From: Halobacteriovoraceae bacterium
GTDB lineage: Bacteria; Bdellovibrionota; Bacteriovoracia; Bacteriovoracales; Bacteriovoracaceae
NCBI GenBank assembly: GCA_018663815.1
Contig: JABJPQ010000246.1
Span: 1 to 5,435, forward strand
Length of the DNA stretch: 5,435 nucleotides
Direction of reading: 5' to 3'
The translations under genes and the position numbers were made by a program. The notes beneath the pieces were generated by a model that saw only the letters and a list, made by a program, of their open reading frames with translations, was not told the DNA's origin and did no database searches. This document shows, one piece after another, positions 1 through 5,435 of the stretch; position 1 is the first letter of the stretch, and each line of letters begins with the position of its first letter.

Positions 1-367
1 CAACAACATCGCCAACTTTAAAAGGTCTAAAGATAAGAAGAAGTACACCGCCAGCAAAGTTACCAAGAGAACCTTGAAGGGCCATCCCAACTGCTAAACC
101 GGCAGCTCCGAGGATAGCAATAAAACTTGTCGTTTGAATTCCAACCATTCCAAGAATAGAAATGAATAGAGCAGTCTTGAGCCCCATAGAGACTAAGCTT
201 TTAAGAAATGGGCTAAGTGTTGGATCAATATTTTTTGCTTTAAGTGCCTTTCCAGTTAGACTAGTGATCATCTTGATTACCATTAAACCTACAATTAAAA
301 CTATAACTGCAGTTACGGCCTTCATACCATATTCTATTGTCATGTTAGTTAATTTTGTTATATCCAT
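1..367 (-). CDS. mscS: Small-conductance mechanosensitive channel MscS, N-terminal part (runs off the left edge)
   Basis: MscS-family channels sit in the inner membrane and open under membrane tension to release solutes after osmotic downshock. The window holds the first 122 residues; the cytoplasmic vestibule lies beyond the left edge. Three membrane segments are visible, roughly residues 15-38, 52-74 and 79-113. The third is the pore helix and carries the family signature LGAAGLAVGMALQGSLGNF (86-104), followed by FRPFKVGD (113-120) where the beta domain begins. Aligned by eye to E. coli MscS, gate residue Leu105 is kept (Leu91), the Leu109 position is Met95, and the Gly113 and Gly121 hinges are kept (Gly99, Gly107). 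The ATG at 365-367 is supported by AAGGAG (minus strand, 374-379) six bases upstream. The N-terminus is short, as in minimal MscS proteins. It is transcribed away from the secreted-protein gene at 981. The family call is firm; the total length cannot be seen. Confidence 0.95.
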   Translation of the reverse strand, partial: MDITKLTNMTIEYGMKAVTAVIVLIVGLMVIKMITSLTGKALKAKNIDPTLSPFLKSLVSMGLKTALFISILGMVGIQTTSFIAILGAAGLAVGMALQGSLGNFAGGVLLLIFRPFKVGDVV

Positions 368-393
368 TAAATTCTCCTTGTTTTTATATTAGG

Positions 394-421
394 TTATTAC
401 CATAAGGGAGCCGTTTGTAAA
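394..421 (-). promoter_or_regulatory. Possible mscS promoter
   Basis: On the minus strand TTTACA (416-421) and TAATAA (394-399) are separated by 16 bases and end about 27 bases upstream of the mscS ATG. The -35 differs from TTGACA at one position, but the -10 matches TATAAT at only three. The placement is sensible, but such matches are common in AT-rich DNA, so this is tentative. Confidence 0.25.
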
Positions 422-798
422 TAATGGGTGAATTTAATTATTGATATTGGATTACTTGTTCGCGGCATTACGAGAGTTTTGACCCAAAGTTCAAATCTAG
501 AAGCACGGCATACTAATTAGAAACAGAACCCTACTATAAGAGTGATGGGATTTGGATAGTATGAAATTGATTGTGACTGCTAAGAAATTATCTTGAAGTA
601 TAAAGATTACGAGAGTGATTAATTGTAATGATTTACTCTATGTAGAGAGACACCTTTTCTAAGCTACTAGTATTGTACATAATGAATGAGGTGTTAAATA
701 TCCTTAGTTGACTGCTTTTGATTGTGAGTTATTTCGGTATAAGTCATCCAAACAAATGACAACTTCACAGGCACATTCCATTAAGTAAAATTGAAAAT

Positions 799-855
799 GT
801 TACATTAAACTTAGCTCGCTACTGCGCTGCGTTGTCTCTATGTTAATGTGCTAAC
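799..855. repeat. Inverted repeat enclosing a GC-rich core
   Basis: ACATTAA at 802-808 is the exact reverse complement of TTAATGT at 843-849. Skipping three bases (GCT, 850-852), GTT at 799-801 also pairs with AAC at 853-855, giving ten base pairs around a core of about 34 bases. Within the core, 814-836 is about 60% G+C (14 of 23) in AT-rich surroundings and contains a small hairpin, CGC (817-819) with GCG (824-826). It could be a small dispersed intergenic repeat, a structured leader or a protein-binding site. There is no T-run after it, so it does not look like a terminator. The sequence is seen; the role is unknown. Confidence 0.4.
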
Positions 856-980
856 TAACTTAAACAACGGTTGAATTAAAATCATTACCTTTTTGTACAT
901 TAAAAAATATTATTATGAATTTTATTGATTCTTTGTTAATTTGCTCCAAAGTTGTCAGTTTAATATAACAAGAGGATTTT

Positions 981-1676
981 ATGAGAGATTTGGTATCTAT
1001 TTTTTTTGTAGTTTTAGGACTTATGTATTTACAACCTGCTTTAGCAACTAACCTCGAAGACTTAGAAATTTGCCCTAATCCAAATGCCGCTAACAACCCC
1101 AACTTACTACATGATTTACCTATGATAGAAGGGGTAGAAGTTGGATATACGTGTAAGGTTCCTACAATTGATACTCGTCCATATAGTTCTGAAGGATACA
1201 AGGCGTCTGGCGATGTGAAGTGGACACTTGTTCAACAAGATAATCGCAAGCGAATTCAAATTTGGGCAGCTCACACCGAAAAATTGGGAACTATCTTTGT
1301 TGGCTACCCTGAGGGAAAGTCAGAATATCAATACAACTTTATAGAAGCCCATGAGGTTTGTAGAAAAATAGAGATAATTGCTCTAGATGGAAAAAGACGT
1401 CGCATTATGATGACTCTACCAGGCATTGGTTTTGGAGAGAAAGACATTGAAAACCCGCTCGACTATGAACTTTTAAGACATCTGAACTATAATGCTGTTG
1501 TGCCAAACAAGAGTGTAAATTGGTATCGTACACGATCTTTCGTGCATGGTTATCCTGGTAATCCTTCTCACAATGGGACACAAGCATGGACATATCGTGC
1601 TGCGAATAACAAATCATATTATTTCTATCGTTCAAAAAAGTTATCTGTTAGATGTGTCGCCCAAGAAAAATATTAA
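981..1676 (+). CDS. Secreted protein with a DUF1566 / C-type-lectin-like C-terminal half
   Basis: This is a 231-residue exported protein, probably periplasmic or surface-bound; its substrate or partner is unknown. Residues 1-22 form a Sec signal peptide with an ALA site before Thr23. The mature part has four cysteines (31, 58, 127, 225), suggesting two disulfides, perhaps 31-58 and 127-225. From about residue 120 the layout resembles DUF1566-type domains: an EAHEVCRK segment at the usual 'A..yC' position, RRIMMTLPG (140-148) at the 'RLP' position, then WYRTRSF, AWTYRA and the closing LSVRCV (221-226), the family's typical end. This reading rests on motif order alone, and several usual residues differ. 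The ATG is preceded by AGAGGA (971-976) with a short four-base spacer. The next gene, at 1813, is on the same strand 136 bases downstream, also encodes a secreted protein, and no terminator is evident between them. The coding call is firm; the domain call is moderate. Confidence 0.85.
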   Translation: MRDLVSIFFVVLGLMYLQPALATNLEDLEICPNPNAANNPNLLHDLPMIEGVEVGYTCKVPTIDTRPYSSEGYKASGDVKWTLVQQDNRKRIQIWAAHTEKLGTIFVGYPEGKSEYQYNFIEAHEVCRKIEIIALDGKRRRIMMTLPGIGFGEKDIENPLDYELLRHLNYNAVVPNKSVNWYRTRSFVHGYPGNPSHNGTQAWTYRAANNKSYYFYRSKKLSVRCVAQEKY

Positions 1677-1801
1677 AGAAATTGGTTGTTTTTACATGCC
1701 AAATGAAATGATATTGCACCACACTTTCCCTTGAGATATGTTCTTTAATATTGAAATTATGCAAGTTTATTGCTCGAAAAACATTAATTCTAAGGTTTCC
1801 T

Positions 1802-1807
1802 AGGAGA
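1802..1807 (+). promoter_or_regulatory. Ribosome binding site deciding the TTG start at 1813
   Basis: AGGAGA lies five bases before TTG at 1813-1815. No ATG or GTG is similarly placed, and translation from TTG begins with a typical signal peptide (MKKYLG), so this site justifies the non-ATG start. Confidence 0.75.
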
Positions 1808-1812
1808 ATAGT

Positions 1813-2574
1813 TTGAAAAAATATTTAGGAATAATATTAGTTTGTAGCTTCTTGATTCTAAACAACTTCTCGGTTGCGAGTAGTAATCCCCAAGAACTAT
1901 CAATTGAAGAATTGCAGACTACTGTTGAAAAACAACTAGGCTATATAATATTATCCAGTTGGTATGACCTTGATCGTCGTCAGGCACTAGAGAAACTATT
2001 GCTTATCTCTCCAAAGATTTTAAAAGACCGTGCTTTTAAATATATATCAATAGGGAATGAGTTTGTTCCATTAAGGTCTCTTGGTTACGCATGGGACTAT
2101 CACAAGCTGAAAGTAGAAATTGATGGGAGAGATACTGAAGAAGCCATCCTTAGTCATTTGAACAACCAGTACTCAAAAAACTCTTCAAACTATCGATCTT
2201 TTCCTTCTTACAAAGAAGAATGGTTTCTTAGAAAAGCTGGGTATCAAATAGGTTTTATAACTGTTAGTGGCTGCCTTAACAAATTAATGAAGATTGCTAC
2301 ACGTATCCCTAAAGACAAAGACATCATTAGTATCAATGGCAGAAATTACAATTACTTCGATAATTATACTTTAGATATTAATTGCCATGATTCTCCTGAA
2401 GAAATTTTAACAACTATAAGCGGTCTAAAGGATAGCATGAATCCAAGGATGAATTATTATTTATGGGATCGGATTAATGACCTAAGTAGTAAATATGTAA
2501 ATGGGTTACCTCTTTTCCCAGAGGCTCCCTACTTAGGAGACTTTGAACCTGTTGTAACAGAGCCTAGGCTGTAG
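1813..2574 (+). CDS. Secreted protein of unknown function, TTG start
   Basis: I do not recognise this 253-residue protein. It begins with a Sec signal peptide: Lys2 and Lys3, a hydrophobic core to about residue 17, and likely cleavage after SVA (20-22). Cys11 lies inside the hydrophobic core without a proper lipobox, so it is probably not a lipoprotein. The mature part is mixed polar and aromatic, looks largely helical at first (IEELQTTVEKQLG, 31-43), and has two cysteines, 154 and 191, that could form one disulfide. No catalytic motif or membrane helix is visible. TTG initiation is supported by AGGAGA five bases upstream and by the signal peptide following directly. The gene lies 136 bases after the secreted lectin-like protein, so the two may share a transcript and a compartment, but a shared function is only inference. 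It is convergent with ycaQ. It is clearly a real gene, probably of narrow distribution. Confidence 0.85.
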   Translation: MKKYLGIILVCSFLILNNFSVASSNPQELSIEELQTTVEKQLGYIILSSWYDLDRRQALEKLLLISPKILKDRAFKYISIGNEFVPLRSLGYAWDYHKLKVEIDGRDTEEAILSHLNNQYSKNSSNYRSFPSYKEEWFLRKAGYQIGFITVSGCLNKLMKIATRIPKDKDIISINGRNYNYFDNYTLDINCHDSPEEILTTISGLKDSMNPRMNYYLWDRINDLSSKYVNGLPLFPEAPYLGDFEPVVTEPRL

Positions 2575-2597
2575 AGCCAGAATCATCTTGTTTTTTT
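2564..2597 (+). terminator. Weak possible terminator after the 1813 gene
   Basis: CTAGGCT (2564-2570) pairs with AGCCAG (2575-2580) around a GTAG loop, leaving one bulged A, and seven T follow at 2591-2597. The hairpin spans the stop codon, and ten bases separate stem from T-run, which is more than usual. The location suits a terminator but the structure is poor. Confidence 0.25.
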
Positions 2598-2839
2598 AAG
2601 ACAGATAATCACTAGGTCAAAAATACTGCTCTCCCATAAAGGCTAGCCTCTCTTGTAATTCAATTGACCAACCCAAATCCTTTTTCTCAACTGATTTAAC
2701 TTTCAAACCCGACTATGGAAATGTATTGGAGTATTTGGCATTATTTAATAGAGAAATCTAAACAATGTAGTAATCCTCGTAATTTAAAAGACTTGCTACG
2801 AATTATTGAGTTTCACCGTCACACTATAGTCATCCTATT
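2575..2839. other. Convergent intergenic region, no gene seen
   Basis: This 265-base gap lies between the 3' ends of the 1813 gene and ycaQ. It holds a T-run (2591-2597) and the palindrome AGGCTAGCCT (2640-2649). A plus-strand open frame starting at 2715 runs on antisense into ycaQ and has no ribosome site, so I do not call it. No clear terminator for ycaQ was found here. Confidence 0.5.
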
Positions 2840-3952
2840 TCAGTCGGTAGGTTTGGTAAAACGACAACTGTTAAACTCAGCAAATAATTGCAATTTTTTG
2901 TTTAGCTTGTTCTTTTGTAAATCTGTTAACTTGGCTTCCTCACTAAAGTAATTAATCACCTTAAGTTCTTTAATATCCCGGTGAGCTTTTAAATCAATCC
3001 TTCCGATTAATTTATCGCCGTATAGGACAGGATGGGTAAAGTAGCCATATTTTCTCTTTTGTTCAGGTACGTAGCATTCAATCTGATAGTTGAAGTCAAA
3101 AAGATCGGTTAAGCGTTTTCTTTGGATAATAAAATTATCAAATGGAGATAAAATATGAAGATCATTTTTTATTTTTAAAGGCTGAGTTTTTAAACCTCTT
3201 AGTGCTAAATAACTTTGACCAGAAACATCTATCTCAATTAATTTATTGTCTTCTAACATTTGATTTATAGTCTTTAATATTATTTTTTTACATTCTCCAT
3301 CTTTGTTATAAGAAATCTCACTTACTTTAGCGAGGCTTAAGGCCTTTAACTGTGACTTTATAACATGTTCGCAGTATTCAAAATCAGTAGGCATAGATAC
3401 ATTTAAATTATTAGGGAGAATATTTTCTGCTAGGTCATATACTTTTTGAAATCCACGACGTTCGGAAACCATTAGTCGTCCATCCATAAAAAGATGTTCT
3501 AAGGCGCGCTTCGCAGGTTTCCAGTCATACCAGCCAGAGTTCTTGGATTCAGACTTAAAGTCTTTACTCATTAAAGGGCCCTCTGCCTTAATTCTATCTA
3601 GCACATATCTAATCATCTTTTTATCTGTTGATCGAAAATGAGACTTTCCTGCTCTATACTCATACATTTTGGGAAGGCAGAATCGGTAATTATTCATAGG
3701 GAGATAAGCAGCAGCATGAGACCAATACTCAATGACTTTTCTTTTTTTTAAAAGCATCGCGAGGTCATCTTTAACGTATGAGTGATTTCTAGTCCATAAA
3801 ACATGATGGTGAGCACGTTCTACTACAGAAATAGTATCTATTTGGACATAACCTAGATGTTTTATTATCTCTAATGGGGTGAGGGTATTTATCTTGGTTA
3901 AAAGTTGAGAGTTAATGACTAGGTTTTTTGCTTCTACTTTAGATATTTTCAT
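2840..3952 (-). CDS. ycaQ: DNA glycosylase of the YcaQ/AlkX family (winged-helix, HTH_42)
   Basis: YcaQ-type glycosylases excise alkylated bases and unhook interstrand crosslinks in DNA; E. coli YcaQ and Streptomyces AlkZ are the studied members. From the chosen start the protein has 370 residues, close to the usual 370-410. The catalytic-loop motif is GYVQIDT (34-40): Gln37-Ile-Asp39 is the QxD form typical of the YcaQ branch, against QxQ in AlkZ. Other family blocks follow in order: ERAHHHVLW (45-53), YWSHAAAYLP (76-85), GWYDWKPAKRALEHL (140-154), LSPFDNFIIQRKRL (268-281), KRKYGYFTHPVLYGDKLIGR (299-318) and the closing DLKAHR. The ATG at 3950-3952 is preferred because AAGGAA (3962-3967) lies nine bases upstream and homology begins at once. 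An in-frame GTG at 4019-4021 would add 23 residues but has no ribosome site. It is convergent with the 1813 gene and separated from the upstream gene by a terminator, so it is probably transcribed alone. Confidence 0.93.
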   Translation of the reverse strand: MKISKVEAKNLVINSQLLTKINTLTPLEIIKHLGYVQIDTISVVERAHHHVLWTRNHSYVKDDLAMLLKKRKVIEYWSHAAAYLPMNNYRFCLPKMYEYRAGKSHFRSTDKKMIRYVLDRIKAEGPLMSKDFKSESKNSGWYDWKPAKRALEHLFMDGRLMVSERRGFQKVYDLAENILPNNLNVSMPTDFEYCEHVIKSQLKALSLAKVSEISYNKDGECKKIILKTINQMLEDNKLIEIDVSGQSYLALRGLKTQPLKIKNDLHILSPFDNFIIQRKRLTDLFDFNYQIECYVPEQKRKYGYFTHPVLYGDKLIGRIDLKAHRDIKELKVINYFSEEAKLTDLQKNKLNKKLQLFAEFNSCRFTKPTD

Positions 3953-3961
3953 CTTGTAAAA

Positions 3962-3967
3962 TTCCTT
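3962..3967 (-). promoter_or_regulatory. Ribosome binding site deciding the ycaQ start
   Basis: AAGGAA on the minus strand lies nine bases before the ATG at 3950-3952. The longer alternative beginning with GTG at 4019-4021 has no purine-rich site at the right distance, so this site favours the shorter protein. Confidence 0.6.
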
Positions 3968-3968
3968 A

Positions 3969-3974
3969 ATTATA
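3969..3974 (-). promoter_or_regulatory. Possible -10 box for ycaQ
   Basis: A perfect TATAAT occurs on the minus strand 16 bases before the ycaQ ATG. No good -35 is found 16-18 bases further upstream. The implied transcript would begin near or inside the ribosome site, leaving almost no leader, so the real promoter may lie elsewhere in 3975-4068. Confidence 0.25.
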
Positions 3975-4068
3975 AGCTTTGTCTCAAGAAAGGTACCATA
4001 AAAAGCAAAAGGATTGGACACCGATTTTGTGAAGAAAAATCCGTCAAATGTTTTTAATTAAAAATTGG

Positions 4069-4096
4069 TTTAGAGCTACAACTATGTAGCCCTAAA
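4069..4096 (-). terminator. Probable intrinsic terminator of the 4116 gene
   Basis: The segments 4085-4096 and 4069-4080 pair in the minus-strand transcript as a 12-base stem with a four-base loop (UAGU). The only irregular pair is A/C if read on the plus strand but an acceptable G-U on the minus strand, which favours minus-strand function. A U-rich tract (CCAAUUUUUA) follows, its U run starting five bases past the stem. The hairpin begins about 20 bases after the stop codon at 4116, the expected place. It separates this gene from ycaQ. Confidence 0.55.
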
Positions 4097-4115
4097 AAAA
4101 TATTGAAAAAGCGTA

Positions 4116-4586
4116 CTATTTAATTTGTAATGTTACTGTAACTTGATTTCCTTGAATTCTCTCTCTAAGAATACAATTTCCAGTTAAATATAGAGTTGGT
4201 CTTCTCAAAACTCTAGATGTACCAAGGTTTCCACATTTAACTTCTCCATTCTCACCAAGATAAATCATTTCTTTACCGACAAGTTTTAAATTTTCAACCA
4301 GAACTCTTGTCTGAATGAGGTTGTATATTGTGGGAATAGGAGTTGAACCATTGGTATGACAACCAAATTGGTTACAAACTGTATGTCCAATATCAGTATG
4401 ATCATAAGTAATCTCATCTACAGAAACATCAACATACCCTTGAGTTGTTGTTGTATTCATGAAGAATTTACTGCTAGTTTGGATAAGACCAAATGTTCTG
4501 CTTACATCTCCTGTGAATACGTTGATTGTTTCGGCCTGTGCTAAAAAAGAAAATAGTAGAATGCTTAAAATTAATAGATATTTCAT
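4116..4586 (-). CDS. Small secreted four-cysteine protein of unknown function
   Basis: I do not recognise this 156-residue protein. It starts with a clear Sec signal peptide (hydrophobic core about residues 3-15, cleavage after AQA at 16-18), so the mature protein of about 138 residues should be periplasmic or secreted. It has four cysteines: a CNQFGC pair (71 and 76) and Cys118/Cys138, suggesting two disulfides. The sequence is rich in Thr, Val and Ile with alternating patterns, as in a beta-sheet protein, and ends in a strand-like VTVTLQIK. A run of four Thr (45-48) lies in a likely exposed loop. No enzyme motif is seen. The ATG is well supported by AGGAG (minus strand, 4593-4597) six bases upstream. 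It stands between hrpB and ycaQ on the same strand, but the hairpin after it and the 110-base gap before it suggest its own transcript. It is a real gene; the function is open. Confidence 0.85.
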   Translation of the reverse strand: MKYLLILSILLFSFLAQAETINVFTGDVSRTFGLIQTSSKFFMNTTTTQGYVDVSVDEITYDHTDIGHTVCNQFGCHTNGSTPIPTIYNLIQTRVLVENLKLVGKEMIYLGENGEVKCGNLGTSRVLRRPTLYLTGNCILRERIQGNQVTVTLQIK

Positions 4587-4640
4587 GTTTTTCTCCTGTG
4601 TTGTTTTGCATCCTATAAGCCAAAACCTATTCTGTCGAAT

Positions 4641-4646
4641 ATTATA
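4641..4646 (-). promoter_or_regulatory. Possible -10 box for the 4116 gene
   Basis: TATAAT occurs on the minus strand 54 bases upstream of the ATG at 4584-4586, in the gap after hrpB. It would give a leader of about 45-50 bases. No good TTGACA-like element lies 16-18 bases further upstream, so the call rests on the -10 match and its place. Confidence 0.3.
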
Positions 4647-4696
4647 TAAAGTATCAATTCAACTAGTAGAGATCAGGTTGTAAAAGCACAATTCTC

Positions 4697-5435
4697 TTAT
4701 AGATTAACATGTCTTTTCATTCTTACTGGATTTGAATTCGCGGGATCATCTGGCCAATAATGTCTAGGATATCGTGGGCGTAAATCATTTCGTAGCAATT
4801 CCCAAGATGCTCCCCAGAGAGTAGGTAAGTCATTTGCATTTTGAATGACTTTATTAGCCGGAGAGAGCAATTTGAATAAAATGGCGATCTTGGAGCTAAC
4901 TATGTGTGGGTGCTCCTTAACTCCAAAAAGATCTTGAATGCGTGCTTGAATAAACGGTTTCTCCTCAAGATATTCGATGTTAAATGTTTTCTCATTACTA
5001 AGTGTGATCTGTAGTGGAACTTCGGTCTCTAATACGTATTGATCTTGCGGTGACAATTGATCTTGTATCATTTTTTCTAAGCCGATTTTTTGTAAGTCTT
5101 GATATCCAGTATCTGGTCCTATACAGGCTTCAATAAATAATTCAAACATTTCTCCTGTAAGTTCTGGGCAATTATGTTCAATGTTTGCTTGGTTTAAAAA
5201 AGCTACTCGTTTATTGTATTCTTGAAGTTTTTGATCATCTTCAAAAGGCCATGGCCAGTTTGATTGCATTAATTGTGCTAGTACGTCTCCCTTAGGTACG
5301 ACGGGTGGGTGAGTTGTTGTTGATAATGTTAGGTTGCCATACTTTCTGATTGTAGAAAGAGTAAGAAGTCCTTTCTTTTCGTTAAAAGTACTCTCGCTTT
5401 TAGTTGATAGGAAGTTTGAATTTATTTTTTCTATG
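4697..5435 (-). CDS. hrpB: ATP-dependent helicase HrpB, C-terminal part (runs off the right edge)
   Basis: HrpB is a cytoplasmic DExH-box helicase of about 800 residues, related to HrpA; its exact bacterial role is poorly known. The window holds the last 245 residues, open in frame to the right edge, so the motor domains and start lie outside. The methionine at 5267-5269 is internal, because the frame continues upstream without a stop. The family is shown by the C-terminal domain: PFIQARIQDLFGVKEHP (ending about 300 bases before the stop), then KIAILFKLLSPANKVIQNAN, DLPTLWGASWELLRNDLR and the hallmark RYPRHYWPDDP close to the end, matching the usual 'RYPKHPWP(E/D)DP'. The protein ends in a basic tail, RMKRHVNL. 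No clear intrinsic terminator follows the TAA at 4697-4699. The family call rests on recognised motifs and is firm; the ATPase motifs cannot be checked here. Confidence 0.92.
   Translation of the reverse strand, partial: IEKINSNFLSTKSESTFNEKKGLLTLSTIRKYGNLTLSTTTHPPVVPKGDVLAQLMQSNWPWPFEDDQKLQEYNKRVAFLNQANIEHNCPELTGEMFELFIEACIGPDTGYQDLQKIGLEKMIQDQLSPQDQYVLETEVPLQITLSNEKTFNIEYLEEKPFIQARIQDLFGVKEHPHIVSSKIAILFKLLSPANKVIQNANDLPTLWGASWELLRNDLRPRYPRHYWPDDPANSNPVRMKRHVNL

Larger units (their letters stand above)
368..980. other. 613-base intergenic region between divergent genes, no gene seen
   Basis: This stretch separates minus-strand mscS from the plus-strand gene at 981 and must hold promoters for both. 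No frame gives a convincing protein: the only sizeable open frame touching it (minus strand, 860-1201) is mostly antisense to the 981 gene. Visible structure consists of a possible mscS promoter near 394-421, two exact direct repeats (11 bases at 467-477 and 606-616; 10 bases at 567-576 and 718-727), a weak hairpin GTCAT/ATGAC at 743-747/756-760, and the inverted repeat with a GC-rich core at 799-855. I could not find a strong promoter for the 981 gene. An undetected small RNA or remains of a decayed gene are possible, but nothing here proves either. Confidence 0.6.

Noticed and set aside
860..1201. Minus-strand open frame of 113 codons
   Set aside because: About two thirds is antisense to the secreted-protein gene at 981, which has a ribosome site and a signal peptide. 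This frame has neither.
1813..1845. Lipoprotein signal at Cys11 of the 1813 gene
   Set aside because: Val precedes the Cys where Gly, Ala or Ser is expected, and the hydrophobic stretch continues after it. An ordinary cleavage site lies after residue 22.
2715..2951. Plus-strand open frame of 78 codons in the convergent gap
   Set aside because: Nearly half lies antisense to the well-supported ycaQ 3' end, there is no ribosome site before its ATG, and the protein shows no recognisable motif.
3953..4021. A 23-residue N-terminal extension of ycaQ from a GTG start
   Set aside because: No ribosome site precedes the GTG, and family homology begins right after the ATG at 3952.
4669..4699. Terminator after hrpB
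   Set aside because: Only a 5-base AGAGA/TCTCT pairing with a long loop and no T-run is visible, too weak to call.
5267..5269. ATG as the start of a separate 190-residue protein
   Set aside because: The frame stays open to the right edge and the downstream part is the HrpB C-terminal domain, so this methionine is internal.

Overview
The window is AT-rich (roughly one third G+C by eye) and reads as ordinary chromosome of a Gram-negative bacterium. Three predicted proteins carry Sec signal peptides and look periplasmic or surface-bound. The helicase HrpB is typical of proteobacteria and their relatives. Low G+C, many small secreted orphan proteins and strong AGGAG-type ribosome sites would suit a Bdellovibrionota-like organism such as the Bacteriovorax group, but this is a guess from style, not a marker-based assignment. 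No mobile element, CRISPR array, tRNA or rRNA was seen.

Layout, left to right. Positions 1-367 (minus) hold the N-terminal part of a small mechanosensitive channel, MscS, cut by the left edge. A 613-base gap (368-980) without a gene follows. It contains a compact inverted repeat with a GC-rich core and some short direct repeats. Two plus-strand genes come next: 981-1676, a secreted four-cysteine protein whose C-terminal half resembles the DUF1566 / C-type-lectin-like family, and 1813-2574, a secreted protein of unknown function with a TTG start. A 265-base convergent gap (2575-2839) with two 10-base palindromes separates them from minus-strand ycaQ (2840-3952), a DNA glycosylase of the YcaQ/AlkX family with its QxD motif. 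Upstream of ycaQ, 4116-4586 (minus) encodes a small secreted four-cysteine protein of unknown function, followed by a good hairpin terminator. The right edge (4697-5435, minus) is the C-terminal part of the ATP-dependent helicase HrpB, whose start lies outside the window.

The genes do not form an obvious pathway. MscS (osmotic release), YcaQ (crosslink and alkylation repair) and HrpB (nucleic acid helicase) are housekeeping or stress functions on separate transcription units. The three secreted orphans are the accessory part. Only the 981 and 1813 genes could plausibly share a transcript. I see no convincing evidence of a new multi-gene system. The least explained items are the three orphans and the small element at 799-855.
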